A stretch of 21,802 nt of DNA from CALRBF01 sp041164045 (GTDB lineage: Bacteria > Patescibacteriota > Minisyncoccia > SW-4-49-11). The stretch spans positions 1 through 21,802 of the forward strand of contig JBEAQD010000058.1 in the NCBI GenBank assembly GCA_041164045.1, given 5' to 3'. Positions 16,448-21,802 of the stretch are shown piece after piece. The notes under the pieces are model-generated. The model made no database searches. It worked only from the letters and a program-made list of their open reading frames with translations, and had not been told where the DNA came from. How positions within the stretch are numbered: position 1 is the first letter of the stretch; each line of letters starts with the position of its first letter. Both the position numbers and the translations under genes were made by a program.

Positions 16448-16500
16448 ATTGTTATATTAATAAATATAATAATCAATATGAACAAAATTCATAAACAAGT

Positions 16501-16507
16501 AAAAAAG
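16501..16507 (+). promoter_or_regulatory. Candidate -1 slippery site A_AAA_AAG
   Basis: In the zero frame the codons are GTA AAA AAG, the canonical bacterial -1 slippery heptamer (as in dnaX). Slipping back one base gives Lys-Lys and then GGA TTC ACC CTT TTA GAA, i.e. KK/GFTLLE. No internal Shine-Dalgarno sequence or strong downstream hairpin was recognised by eye. A simple A7-to-A6 deletion would create the same heptamer. Confidence 0.5.
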
Positions 16508-17007
16508 GATTCACCCTTTTAGAAATATTACTAACTATAGTAATTATAGGTATATTAGCTACTATTGTTTTAATAGCTATCAACCCTAATAATCAAATTT
16601 CACAGTCAAGAAATCTTACTAGACAAGCTGCAATTAATGATATTTATAATGCGTTACAGCAATATAAAGCGGTGAATAGAGGCAATTTAGATATTAATTT
16701 ATCTTATAATTATACAGAGATATGTGATACAAGTTCATTAACTTTAGATGATAGTTTGCCTAGTTCTAATTATTGCGACGGTAAAATAGATTTGAGATTT
16801 TTAGTGCCTACATATTTGAATGAGATACCAAAAGATACAAATACAGTAGAAGGAGAGACAGGTTATCAGTTAGCAGTAGATTCTTCCAATCAAATTAGCC
16901 TAAAAGCTAATAACTCTGAATTAGAACAAGAGATAGTCATTAACTTTGTCACTCCATCCCAGACATTTTTAACTCAAGCTGGGGGATTTGATGGTGCTGA
17001 TATACAA

Positions 17008-18163
17008 GCCGATATAGAGAAGTTATCGGATGGTTCTTCTATAGTTGTTGGAGCATTCACAGGTACATATACATTTGGACAAGGAGAAACTAATGCAACC
17101 ACTTTAGTTAGTGCAGGTAGTAGGGATATATTCGTAGCTAAATATAATCCAAATGGAACCTTGGTCTGGGCTAAAAGAGCCGGAGGTACTAGTGAAGATT
17201 ACGGTGCAACTAAAGTAGTTGTATATCCTGATGGCTCTAGTGTAGTTACTGGTTCTTTCACAGATACTGCTGTGTTTGGACAGGGAGAGACTAATGCAAC
17301 CACCTTAGTTAGCGCAGGTAGTAGGTATATATTTGTAGCTAGATATAATGCTAATGGAACATTAGCTTGGGCTAAAAGAGCTGGTAGTACAGGTGCTGCA
17401 GAGTATGGCTTTGGACTAGCTATTAATTCAGATGATAGTGTATTAGCTATTGGATATTTTGAGGGGTCAGCAACATTTGGGCAAGGAGAGACTAATGCTG
17501 TAACCCTTGTTAGTGCCGGTAATGTTGATACCTTTTTAGCAAAATATAATGCCAATGGAACATTAGCCTGGGCTAAAAGCGTTGGTGGAGATTCTTTTGA
17601 ATGGGGGTATGGTATTAGTAATAATATAGATGGAATTTGTTATTACAGGTATATTTACTAGTAGTTCTATAATTTTTGGACAAGGAGAGCCTAATCAAAC
17701 AACATTATCTTCGGCTGGTAGTTATGATATGTATGTTGCAAAGTACTCATCTGAAGGTAATCTGATATGGGCTAAAAGTGCAGGAGGGACAAGTCAAGAT
17801 TGGGGTAGATATATAGTAATGCATAGTGATGGAAGCAGTACAGTACAAGGATTTTTTATAGGATCTATGACTTTTGGGCAGGGAGAGTCTAATACAACTA
17901 CTTTAGTTAGTGCTGGAAGTTATGATATATATATAGCAAAATATAATGCTAATGGAACATTGGCATGGGCAAGGAGAGCTGGTGGAGCTGGGCAAGATGC
18001 TGGAAGAGGGCTTGATATTCATACTGACGGTACTATATTTTTTACTGGATACTTTCAAGGTACTGCTAATTTTGGACAAGGTGGTAATATTAGAGAATTG
18101 ACTAGTAGAGGGAGTACAGATTACTTTATAGCTAGATATAATTCAAACGGAACATTAGATTAA
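17008..18163 (+). repeat. Six tandem propeller-blade coding repeats, about 198-201 bp
   Basis: The shared TTTGG(A/G)CA(A/G)GG(A/G) motif starts at 17074, 17275, 17476, 17675, 17873 and 18071. The spacings are therefore 201, 201, 199, 198 and 198 bp. The single spacing not divisible by three marks the second frameshift and shows that it is a loss of two bases. The last copy ends early at NGTLD. Confidence 0.85.
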
Positions 18164-18184
18164 TAGAGCCTAATAAATTTTTAA

Positions 18185-18223
18185 TAAAATATATCTGTAT
18201 ATATATTTTACAGCTATATTTTA
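18185..18223. terminator. AT-rich inverted repeat, probable terminator of the propeller pilin
   Basis: TAAAATATATCTGTA (18185-18199) pairs with TACAGCTATATTTTA (18209-18223), 14 of 15 positions, around a 9-base loop. It is the longest perfect-looking hairpin between the pilin stop and the groES promoter, whose -35 starts 4 bp later. A true T-run after the stem is weak (TTATTG), so an operator role is also possible. Confidence 0.45.
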
Positions 18224-18226
18224 TTA

Positions 18227-18255
18227 TTGACATGTTGTTTTATTTACAGTATAAT
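18227..18255 (+). promoter_or_regulatory. Consensus sigma-70 promoter of groES-groEL
   Basis: A perfect TTGACA (18227-18232), a 17-bp spacer and a perfect TATAAT (18250-18255). It is the strongest promoter in the window, as expected for a highly expressed chaperonin operon. The start of transcription is expected near 18262, at the left edge of the CIRCE-like repeat. Confidence 0.82.
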
Positions 18256-18262
18256 AATTTTA

Positions 18263-18289
18263 TTAGCAGTCTAATTATGTAACTGCTAA
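18263..18289. promoter_or_regulatory. CIRCE-like operator (HrcA-type) of groESL
   Basis: TTAGCAGTC, nine bases, AACTGCTAA. The classical CIRCE is TTAGCACTC-N9-GAGTGCTAA; the 9-9-9 geometry and the TTAGCA/TGCTAA ends are identical. Position 7 of the left arm is G instead of C, and the paired right-arm base is changed to match. The outermost loop-side pair is lost. It sits directly after the -10, where a bound repressor would block transcription. The hrcA gene is not in the window. Confidence 0.8.
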
Positions 18290-18322
18290 AATAAATCCGA
18301 TATTAAGTAAAGATATAAAGAT

Positions 18323-18583
18323 ATGAATATACAGCCATTATTTGATAAAGTTTTAATTAAACCTCAAAAATTAGAGGAGAAGACTGCTAGTGGTATTTAT
18401 ATCCCAGATACTGCCAAACAAGATAAACCTCAATTTGGTGAAGTCGTAGCAGTGGGTGGTGATACTAAAGTGGTATCAGTGGGTCAAAAAGTCGTATTTG
18501 CAAAATATGGTCCAACTGAAATTAGTATTGAAGTAGAAGATTATCTAATTGTCAAAGAAGAAGATATATTAGCTACCTTATAA
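18323..18583 (+). CDS. groES: Co-chaperonin GroES
   Basis: 86 residues, slightly shorter than the usual 94-97. This heptameric lid closes the GroEL cavity during ATP-driven folding. It begins with the typical IQPLFDKVLIKP strand. The mobile loop (about 19-32, EKTASGIYIPDTAK) carries GIYIP where most have GIVLP. The later strands QFGEVVAVGGD, VGQKVVFAKYG and EDYLIVKEEDILA are all present. The missing residues fall in the central roof region. It is the first gene after the groESL promoter and CIRCE-like element, 40 bp before groEL. Confidence 0.96.
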   Translation: MNIQPLFDKVLIKPQKLEEKTASGIYIPDTAKQDKPQFGEVVAVGGDTKVVSVGQKVVFAKYGPTEISIEVEDYLIVKEEDILATL

Positions 18584-18623
18584 AATAAATTATTAATTAT
18601 AATTAACATTAACTTATAAATAT

Positions 18624-20264
18624 ATGTCTGCAAAATTAATTTCATATAGTGAAGAAGCTAGAAGAAAGCTCTTAGTAGGAGTAGATAAGATAGCTGATGT
18701 TGTAAAAGTAACTTTAGGGCCAAAAGGAAGAAATGTAGTTTTGGACAAAGGATTCGGAGTGCCTGTTATTACTAAAGATGGTGTGGGGGTAGCCAAAGAA
18801 GTTGAACTAGAAGATAAATTAGAGAATATTGGAGCCTCTATTGTAAGAGATGTAGCTTCTAAAACTGCAGATATTGCAGGAGATGGAACTACGACATCTA
18901 CTATTTTAGCTCGTAGAATGGTAGCTGAAGGATTCAAAAATGTGACCGCAGGAGCTAATCCAATGGAGATTAAAAAGGGTATTGAAAAGGGAGTCGCAAA
19001 GGTTGTAGAAGCTTTGATCTCTTCTTCCGAACAAGTTAAAGACGATAAGTCAAGAATTCAACAAGTAGCTACAATTTCAGCTAATGGAGATGAGGTAATT
19101 GGTAAAGAGATTGCCGATGCTATGGAGAAAGTAGGAGCTAATGGAGTCATTACCGTTGAAGAAGGTCAAACCTTTGGAATTACTAGTGAGGTAGTAGAAG
19201 GAATGCAGTTTGAGAAAGGATATATTTCTCCATATATGGTTACCAATACCGAGAAAATGATTTCTGAAATGGAAGATGCCTATATTTTGATTACTGATAA
19301 AAAGATTTCATCAATTCAAGAGATATTGCCAATTTTAGAAAAAGTTACTCAAGCTGGAAGAAAAGAAGTTGTAATTATTGCTGAGGATGTAGATGGAGAA
19401 GCTTTGACTACTCTTGTACTTAATAAGATGCGAGGTGGATTTTCTGCTCTTGCTATCAAGGCTCCTGGATTTGGTGATAATCGAAAAGAATTATTGAAAG
19501 ATATTGCAATCTTAACTGGAGGTCAGGTTATATCTGAGGAAATTGGACTCAAATTAGAAACTACTGATTTATCATCTCTAGGAAAAGCTAAAAAAGTTAT
19601 TTCAGAAAAAGAGAAAACTATTATTGTGTCTGGGGATAACAATGAACAGGCAATTCAGGAAAGAGTAGAGCAAATCAAAGTACAGATTGAGCAGACTGAT
19701 TCTGAATATGATAGAGATAATCTCAAGAAAAGATTAGGTAAATTAGCTGGTGGAGTAGCAGTTATTAAAGTAGGAGCTGCCAGTGAAGTAGAGCAAAAAG
19801 AAGTTCAAGATCGAATCGAAGATGCTCTTGCCGCTACTCGTGCCGCTGTAGAAGAGGGAATTGTGCCAGGAGGAGGAACAGCTTTGATTCGAGCTATTGA
19901 AACTCTTGATACATTAAAATTAACTGGAGACCAAAAAGTTGGACTTGAAATTCTAAAAGTTGCTATGGAGGAACCAGTTAAGATGATTGCTAATAATGCA
20001 GGAGTAGAAGGTTCAGTAGTAGTAGAGAAGGTTAAAGAAACCAAAGGTAATATTGGATATAATGCTGCTAGTGGAGTGTATGAAGATATGGTAAAGGCAG
20101 GAATTATTGACCCTACTAAGGTAACGAGAACAGCTTTACAAAATGCTGCCTCAGCTGCTGCTACCTTGCTCACAACTGAAGCCGTGATTACAGAATTGCC
20201 AAAGTCAGATGATGATAAGGGAATGCCCCCAATGGGAGGAATGGGAATGCCAGGTATGATGTAA
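18624..20264 (+). CDS. groEL: Chaperonin GroEL
   Basis: A 546-residue ATP-dependent chaperonin subunit that forms the double heptameric ring. ATP-site motifs are TLGPKGRNVVL (30-40), ITKDGVGVAKE (49-59, Asp52) and AGDGTTTSTILA (85-96, Asp87). The apical domain (about 190-375) has the expected YISPYMVTN and KAPGFGDNRKELLKDIA. The equatorial return has EEGIVPGGGTAL and the C-terminal helices. The tail MPPMGGMGMPGMM is the usual Gly-Met repeat. The length is normal and the gene is intact. It is co-transcribed with groES and followed by a strong terminator. Confidence 0.98.
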   Translation: MSAKLISYSEEARRKLLVGVDKIADVVKVTLGPKGRNVVLDKGFGVPVITKDGVGVAKEVELEDKLENIGASIVRDVASKTADIAGDGTTTSTILARRMVAEGFKNVTAGANPMEIKKGIEKGVAKVVEALISSSEQVKDDKSRIQQVATISANGDEVIGKEIADAMEKVGANGVITVEEGQTFGITSEVVEGMQFEKGYISPYMVTNTEKMISEMEDAYILITDKKISSIQEILPILEKVTQAGRKEVVIIAEDVDGEALTTLVLNKMRGGFSALAIKAPGFGDNRKELLKDIAILTGGQVISEEIGLKLETTDLSSLGKAKKVISEKEKTIIVSGDNNEQAIQERVEQIKVQIEQTDSEYDRDNLKKRLGKLAGGVAVIKVGAASEVEQKEVQDRIEDALAATRAAVEEGIVPGGGTALIRAIETLDTLKLTGDQKVGLEILKVAMEEPVKMIANNAGVEGSVVVEKVKETKGNIGYNAASGVYEDMVKAGIIDPTKVTRTALQNAASAAATLLTTEAVITELPKSDDDKGMPPMGGMGMPGMM

Positions 20265-20278
20265 TCAATTAGATAAAG

Positions 20279-20306
20279 ATAGGAGGGTTATAATCCTCCT
20301 ATTTTG
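20279..20306 (+). terminator. Rho-independent terminator of groESL
   Basis: ATAGGAGG (20279-20286) pairs with CCTCCTAT (20295-20302) around an 8-base loop, then TTT-G-ATTT. It is 15 bp after the groEL stop. Confidence 0.82.
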
Positions 20307-20341
20307 ATTTATTTAATAAGATTAGAAACATAATATATAAG

Positions 20342-20370
20342 TTGATATTTATGTAGGAGCTACTTTATAT
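20342..20370 (+). promoter_or_regulatory. Possible promoter of the structured RNA candidate
   Basis: TTGATA (20342-20347), a 17-bp spacer and TTATAT (20365-20370). Transcription would start near 20377, about 30 bp before the first GC-rich stem. The -10 is a modest match, so this is tentative. Confidence 0.35.
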
Positions 20371-20404
20371 CTGCTTGTATTGTCATAACAAAATAGGTCT
20401 TACT

Positions 20405-20640
20405 TTTGTCACCCTTCGGGGGGGGGAAGCCTGAAAGGTAGACTTTAAGTCTGTGAAAGGGAAAGTGATTCCCCTAATTAGGAAGTCAGCGAGGAGATGT
20501 GCTCCGAGTGTCGGAAACCGAGGGTGTCCGAGAAGGGTTTTTAGTGGGATTAGTGGAAATGGTGAGTTTTACCGTGGAGGAAGGCTTGGGAAACCGTGAG
20601 GTTTCACAGGAGCAAATCCTATTTGCGACGGAGGTGGATA
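20405..20640 (+). ncRNA. Candidate structured non-coding RNA, family not recognised
   Basis: About 235 bases, strikingly G-rich against the AT-rich surroundings, purine-rich on the plus strand, with no credible gene. ACCCTTC (20411-20417) pairs with GAAGGGT (20532-20538), closing a domain with local hairpins AGACT-TTA-AGTCT (20430-20442), GGGAA-AGTGA-TTCCC (20459-20473) and TCGG-AAA-CCGA (about 20511-20521). A second domain has GAAACC-GTGA-GGTTTC (20590-20605), a six-pair stem capped by a GNRA tetraloop, and GCAAAT-CCT-ATTTGC (20612-20626). The conserved cores of RNase P RNA, tmRNA and SRP RNA, and group II intron domain V, were looked for and not found. Strand is assigned from the GNRA loop and the upstream promoter. 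It could also be a fragment of a mobile element. Confidence 0.5.
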
Positions 20641-20681
20641 ACTTTTAGGGTATACTATATTCTTAACCATATCCACCCTCC
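20630..20681. repeat. Inverted repeat at the 3' side of the structured RNA candidate
   Basis: GGAGGTGGATA (20630-20640) pairs with TATCCACCCTCC (20670-20681) with one bulged C. The right arm doubles as the start of the first tandem repeat unit. It may close the RNA's 3' domain or mark a repeat-element border. Confidence 0.45.
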
Positions 20682-20795
20682 CCCTACGGGTACTCCCTCC
20701 AAAGGGAGACAAAAATACAAGTTACAAAATTCTATCCACCTCCGGTACTCCGTGCCACCTCCTCCAAAGGAGGACAATTTTCATACCAATTTTCT
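20670..20795. repeat. Two tandem imperfect repeats of about 63 bp (interspersed repeat, copy B)
   Basis: Unit 1 (20670-20732) and unit 2 (20733-20795) both run TATCCACC, C-rich stretch, GGTACTCC, then a CTCCAAAGG-type hairpin, GAC and an A/T-rich tail. In unit 1 the hairpin is CTCC-AAA-GGGAG-like, in unit 2 CCTCC-AAA-GGAGG. Unit 2 also resembles the reverse complement of 7211-7242. There is no coding potential. This looks like a small mobile or amplified repeat family. Confidence 0.5.
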
Positions 20796-20809
20796 GCGGC
20801 ACCTCTATA

Positions 20810-20838
20810 TTGTAAAAAATACAAATGCAAGGTATAAT
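20810..20838 (+). promoter_or_regulatory. Promoter of ndk
   Basis: TTGTAA (20810-20815), a 17-bp spacer and TATAAT (20833-20838). The leader to the ATG at 20866 is about 21 nt. Confidence 0.6.
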
Positions 20839-20865
20839 AGAATTATTAAATAATAAGATATACTT

Positions 20866-21459
20866 ATGATTAAAGAAAGAACATTAGTAATTATAAAGCC
20901 GGACGGAGTTCAGAGAACTCTAATTGGAGACATTATCTCTAGAATTGAGCGTACTGGACTCAAAATTATAGCCCTAAAAATGCTTTTAGCTAACGAAGAT
21001 ACTCTGTGGAAACATTATAATAAAGATGATGCTTGGTTTATAGAGAAGGGAACAATTGCCGTTGAATCAAGAAAAGCACAAGGACTGGCTATTGAAAAAG
21101 AAGCTATTGAATATGGAAAAGATATTATGAGAGGGAATATTGAATTTATGACCTCTGGACCTATTATAGCCTTTGTAATTCAAGGTAATCAAGCTGTGGG
21201 AGTAGTTAAAAAATTAGTTGGTGGAACTGAACCACTTACCTCAGATGTAGGTACAATTAGAGGTGATTATACTGTTGACACTTATTCTTTAGCTAACTCC
21301 TCTTCAAGAGCAGTTAGAAATTTGGTACATTGTTCAGATAAAGTCTCAGAAGCAGAAAGAGAAATTAGTCTCTGGTTTGATGAATCAGAAATCATCAAAT
21401 ACAATTTAGCTAATGAGAGGATTCTCTATGATGTGAATCTGGATGGGATTCTAGATTAA
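20866..21459 (+). CDS. ndk: Nucleoside diphosphate kinase with an internal insertion
   Basis: 197 residues against a usual 130-150. It transfers the gamma-phosphate of ATP to NDPs through a phosphohistidine in the cytosol. The N-terminus ERTLVIIKPDGVQR (Lys11), EFMTSGPIIAFVIQG (93-107), RGDYTVDTYSLANSSSRAVRN (132-152) and the active-site NLVHCSDKVSEAEREI (152-167, His155) are all present. Cys156 replaces the common Gly after the histidine. The extra length lies between about residues 53 and 90 (charged, probably helical, ending at YGKDIMRGNIEFM), where typical enzymes have a short loop, and in a C-terminal tail of about 17 residues. It should be active. It has its own promoter and terminator. 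Confidence 0.95.
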   Translation: MIKERTLVIIKPDGVQRTLIGDIISRIERTGLKIIALKMLLANEDTLWKHYNKDDAWFIEKGTIAVESRKAQGLAIEKEAIEYGKDIMRGNIEFMTSGPIIAFVIQGNQAVGVVKKLVGGTEPLTSDVGTIRGDYTVDTYSLANSSSRAVRNLVHCSDKVSEAEREISLWFDESEIIKYNLANERILYDVNLDGILD

Positions 21460-21462
21460 GTA

Positions 21463-21490
21463 AAAGCTCTCCTAAAATGGAGAGCTCTTT
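21463..21490. terminator. Terminator between convergent ndk and mscL
   Basis: AGCTCTCC (21465-21472) pairs with GGAGAGCT (21479-21486) around TAAAAT, then CTTT on the plus strand. AAA precedes it, so it can also serve the minus strand. It is 5 bp after the ndk stop. Confidence 0.82.
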
Positions 21491-21504
21491 AGTTTTAGTT
21501 AGCA

Positions 21505-21802
21505 TTATTTTTTATCTTTTTTGACTAAATCTTCAGCTTTTCTTCTCAAAAATACTTTGAGTACTATAAAAATAGAAAATGATACAATTAGAAAATTGAT
21601 GACTTGATTGATAAATAAACCATACATAATAACAGGAGCTTTGGCTGCTTGAGCATCTGCTAAAGAATTAAATGAGCCATTAAGAGAGATATAAAGACTA
21701 GAAAAGTCAGTTCCTCCAATAATCCATCCAAAAATAGGCATAACTAAATCTTTCACCAAAGACTGTACAAGAGAGTTAAAAGCAGCTCCAATTATAATAC
21801 CA
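21505..21802 (-). CDS. mscL: Large-conductance mechanosensitive channel MscL (N-terminus beyond window)
   Basis: The minus-strand frame is open to the window edge and begins GIIIGAAFNSLVQSLVKDLVMP, the end of MscL helix TM1 and the following segment; about 15-20 residues are missing upstream. The TTG at 21759 lies inside this conserved block and is not the start. The visible part continues with the extracytoplasmic loop (TDFSSLYISLNG to AKAPVIMYG), TM2 (about GLFINQVINFLIVSFSIFIVLKVF) and a short Lys-rich cytoplasmic tail (RRKAEDLVKKDKK). MscL is a homopentameric pressure valve that opens on osmotic downshock. The C-terminal helix is shorter than in most homologues. Confidence 0.93.
   Translation of the reverse strand, partial: GIIIGAAFNSLVQSLVKDLVMPIFGWIIGGTDFSSLYISLNGSFNSLADAQAAKAPVIMYGLFINQVINFLIVSFSIFIVLKVFLRRKAEDLVKKDKK

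Larger units (their letters stand above)
16478..18163 (+). pseudogene. Type IV prepilin fused to a six-blade SBBP-type beta-propeller, two frameshifts
   Basis: Read straight from the ATG at 16478, the frame gives 14 residues and stops at 16520-16522. A -1 shift at 16501-16507 joins MNKIHKQVKK to GFTLLEILLTIVIIGIL, a perfect prepilin signal and helix. That frame runs to a stop at 17661. A second shift at about 17629-17640 (two bases missing) is needed to continue to 18163. Joined, it encodes about 562 residues: the pilin helix, a short pilin-like region with two cysteines (CDTSS, NYCDGK), then six tandem repeats of 66-67 residues (DGSSVVTGSF, FGQGETNATTLVSAGS, VAKYNANGTLAWAKRAGG) of the SBBP propeller type. 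The frame of the pilin helix has an upstream stop at 16492-16494 and no start codon before the helix. A GTG at 16672 would give a protein without the helix. The gene is either decayed, phase-variable, or read by frameshifting. Confidence 0.8.

Noticed and set aside
16672..17661. GTG at 16672 as the real start of the propeller gene
   Set aside because: It lies 55 codons into a clear pilin helix in the same frame and has no promoter or start context of its own.
17008..18163. CRISPR-like or other non-coding repeat array
   Set aside because: The periodicity is about 198-201 bp and encodes degenerate propeller blades.
20405..20640. RNase P RNA, tmRNA, SRP RNA or group II intron
   Set aside because: None of their conserved core sequences could be found on either strand by eye; a covariance search would settle it.
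20596..20853. An 85-codon GTG-started frame in the groEL-ndk gap
   Set aside because: It starts inside a GNRA hairpin loop and runs through the structured RNA and repeats; the product (PPPTGTPSKG-type) is the usual translation of such repeats, with no domain or start context.
21757..21759. TTG at 21759 as the mscL start
   Set aside because: Codons upstream in frame encode conserved MscL TM1 residues up to the window edge.
1..21802. Alternative genetic code with UGA as glycine
   Set aside because: TGA terminates the kinase and rodA-like genes at the expected C-termini, and no conserved domain here needs TGA read-through.
1..21802. tRNA or rRNA genes
   Set aside because: No cloverleaf with a GGTTCGAATCC-like T arm and no rRNA core sequence was seen.

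Overview
The window is about 21.8 kb of very AT-rich bacterial DNA with short intergenic gaps. It reads with the standard bacterial code: TGA ends the histidine kinase and the rodA-like gene. The gene set is a compact type IV pilus (T4P) locus rich in large adhesin-like pilins, a SEDS protein, an HtrA protease, GroES/GroEL, NDK and MscL. With the near-absence of Shine-Dalgarno sequences, this suggests a Patescibacteria/CPR-type organism. That is inference. UGA is a stop, which argues against Absconditabacteria and Gracilibacteria. No rRNA or phylogenetic marker is present to settle the phylum.

Layout. 1-1640: a PAS-type sensor histidine kinase (5' end outside the window) and a single-domain response regulator. 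1689-7068: a pilB-pilC-prepilin operon whose last gene is a 784-residue pilin with a glycine-rich stalk and a LamG-like head. 7069-7313: a GC-rich intergenic patch with hairpins, one interspersed repeat and a convergent terminator. 7314-11576, minus strand: two more giant pilin-like genes, one with PA14 and LamG modules and one with LamG and fibrinogen-like modules. 11608-11640: divergent promoters. 11666-16390, plus strand: a membrane-anchored protein of unknown function, a RodA/FtsW protein, an HtrA protease, an AI-2E-family permease and a 3'-5' exonuclease. 16478-18163: a fourth prepilin, fused to a six-blade propeller, interrupted by two frameshifts. 18227-20306: groES-groEL with a sigma-70-type promoter and a CIRCE-like operator. 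20307-20865: about 560 bp without a credible gene, holding an apparently structured RNA locus and a tandem repeat. 20866-21802: ndk and, convergent, mscL (cut by the window edge).

How it fits together. PilB (assembly ATPase) and PilC (platform protein) can drive one pilus machine. The four prepilin-like genes offer alternative or tip subunits, each carrying a different likely glycan- or surface-binding module, as expected of a cell that lives attached to a host or to particles. The adjacent kinase/regulator pair may control this machine. PilT, PilD and PilMNO are not in the window.

The most notable observations are: (1) a canonical A_AAA_AAG slippery site exactly at the prepilin cleavage motif of the propeller pilin, needed to read the gene, plus a 2-nt deletion further down; (2) T at position -1 of the start codon in 14 of 15 genes with visible starts, with no Shine-Dalgarno sequence; (3) a compensated CIRCE variant at groESL; (4) an unrecognised structured RNA candidate between groEL and ndk; (5) a pilin with domains nested three deep.
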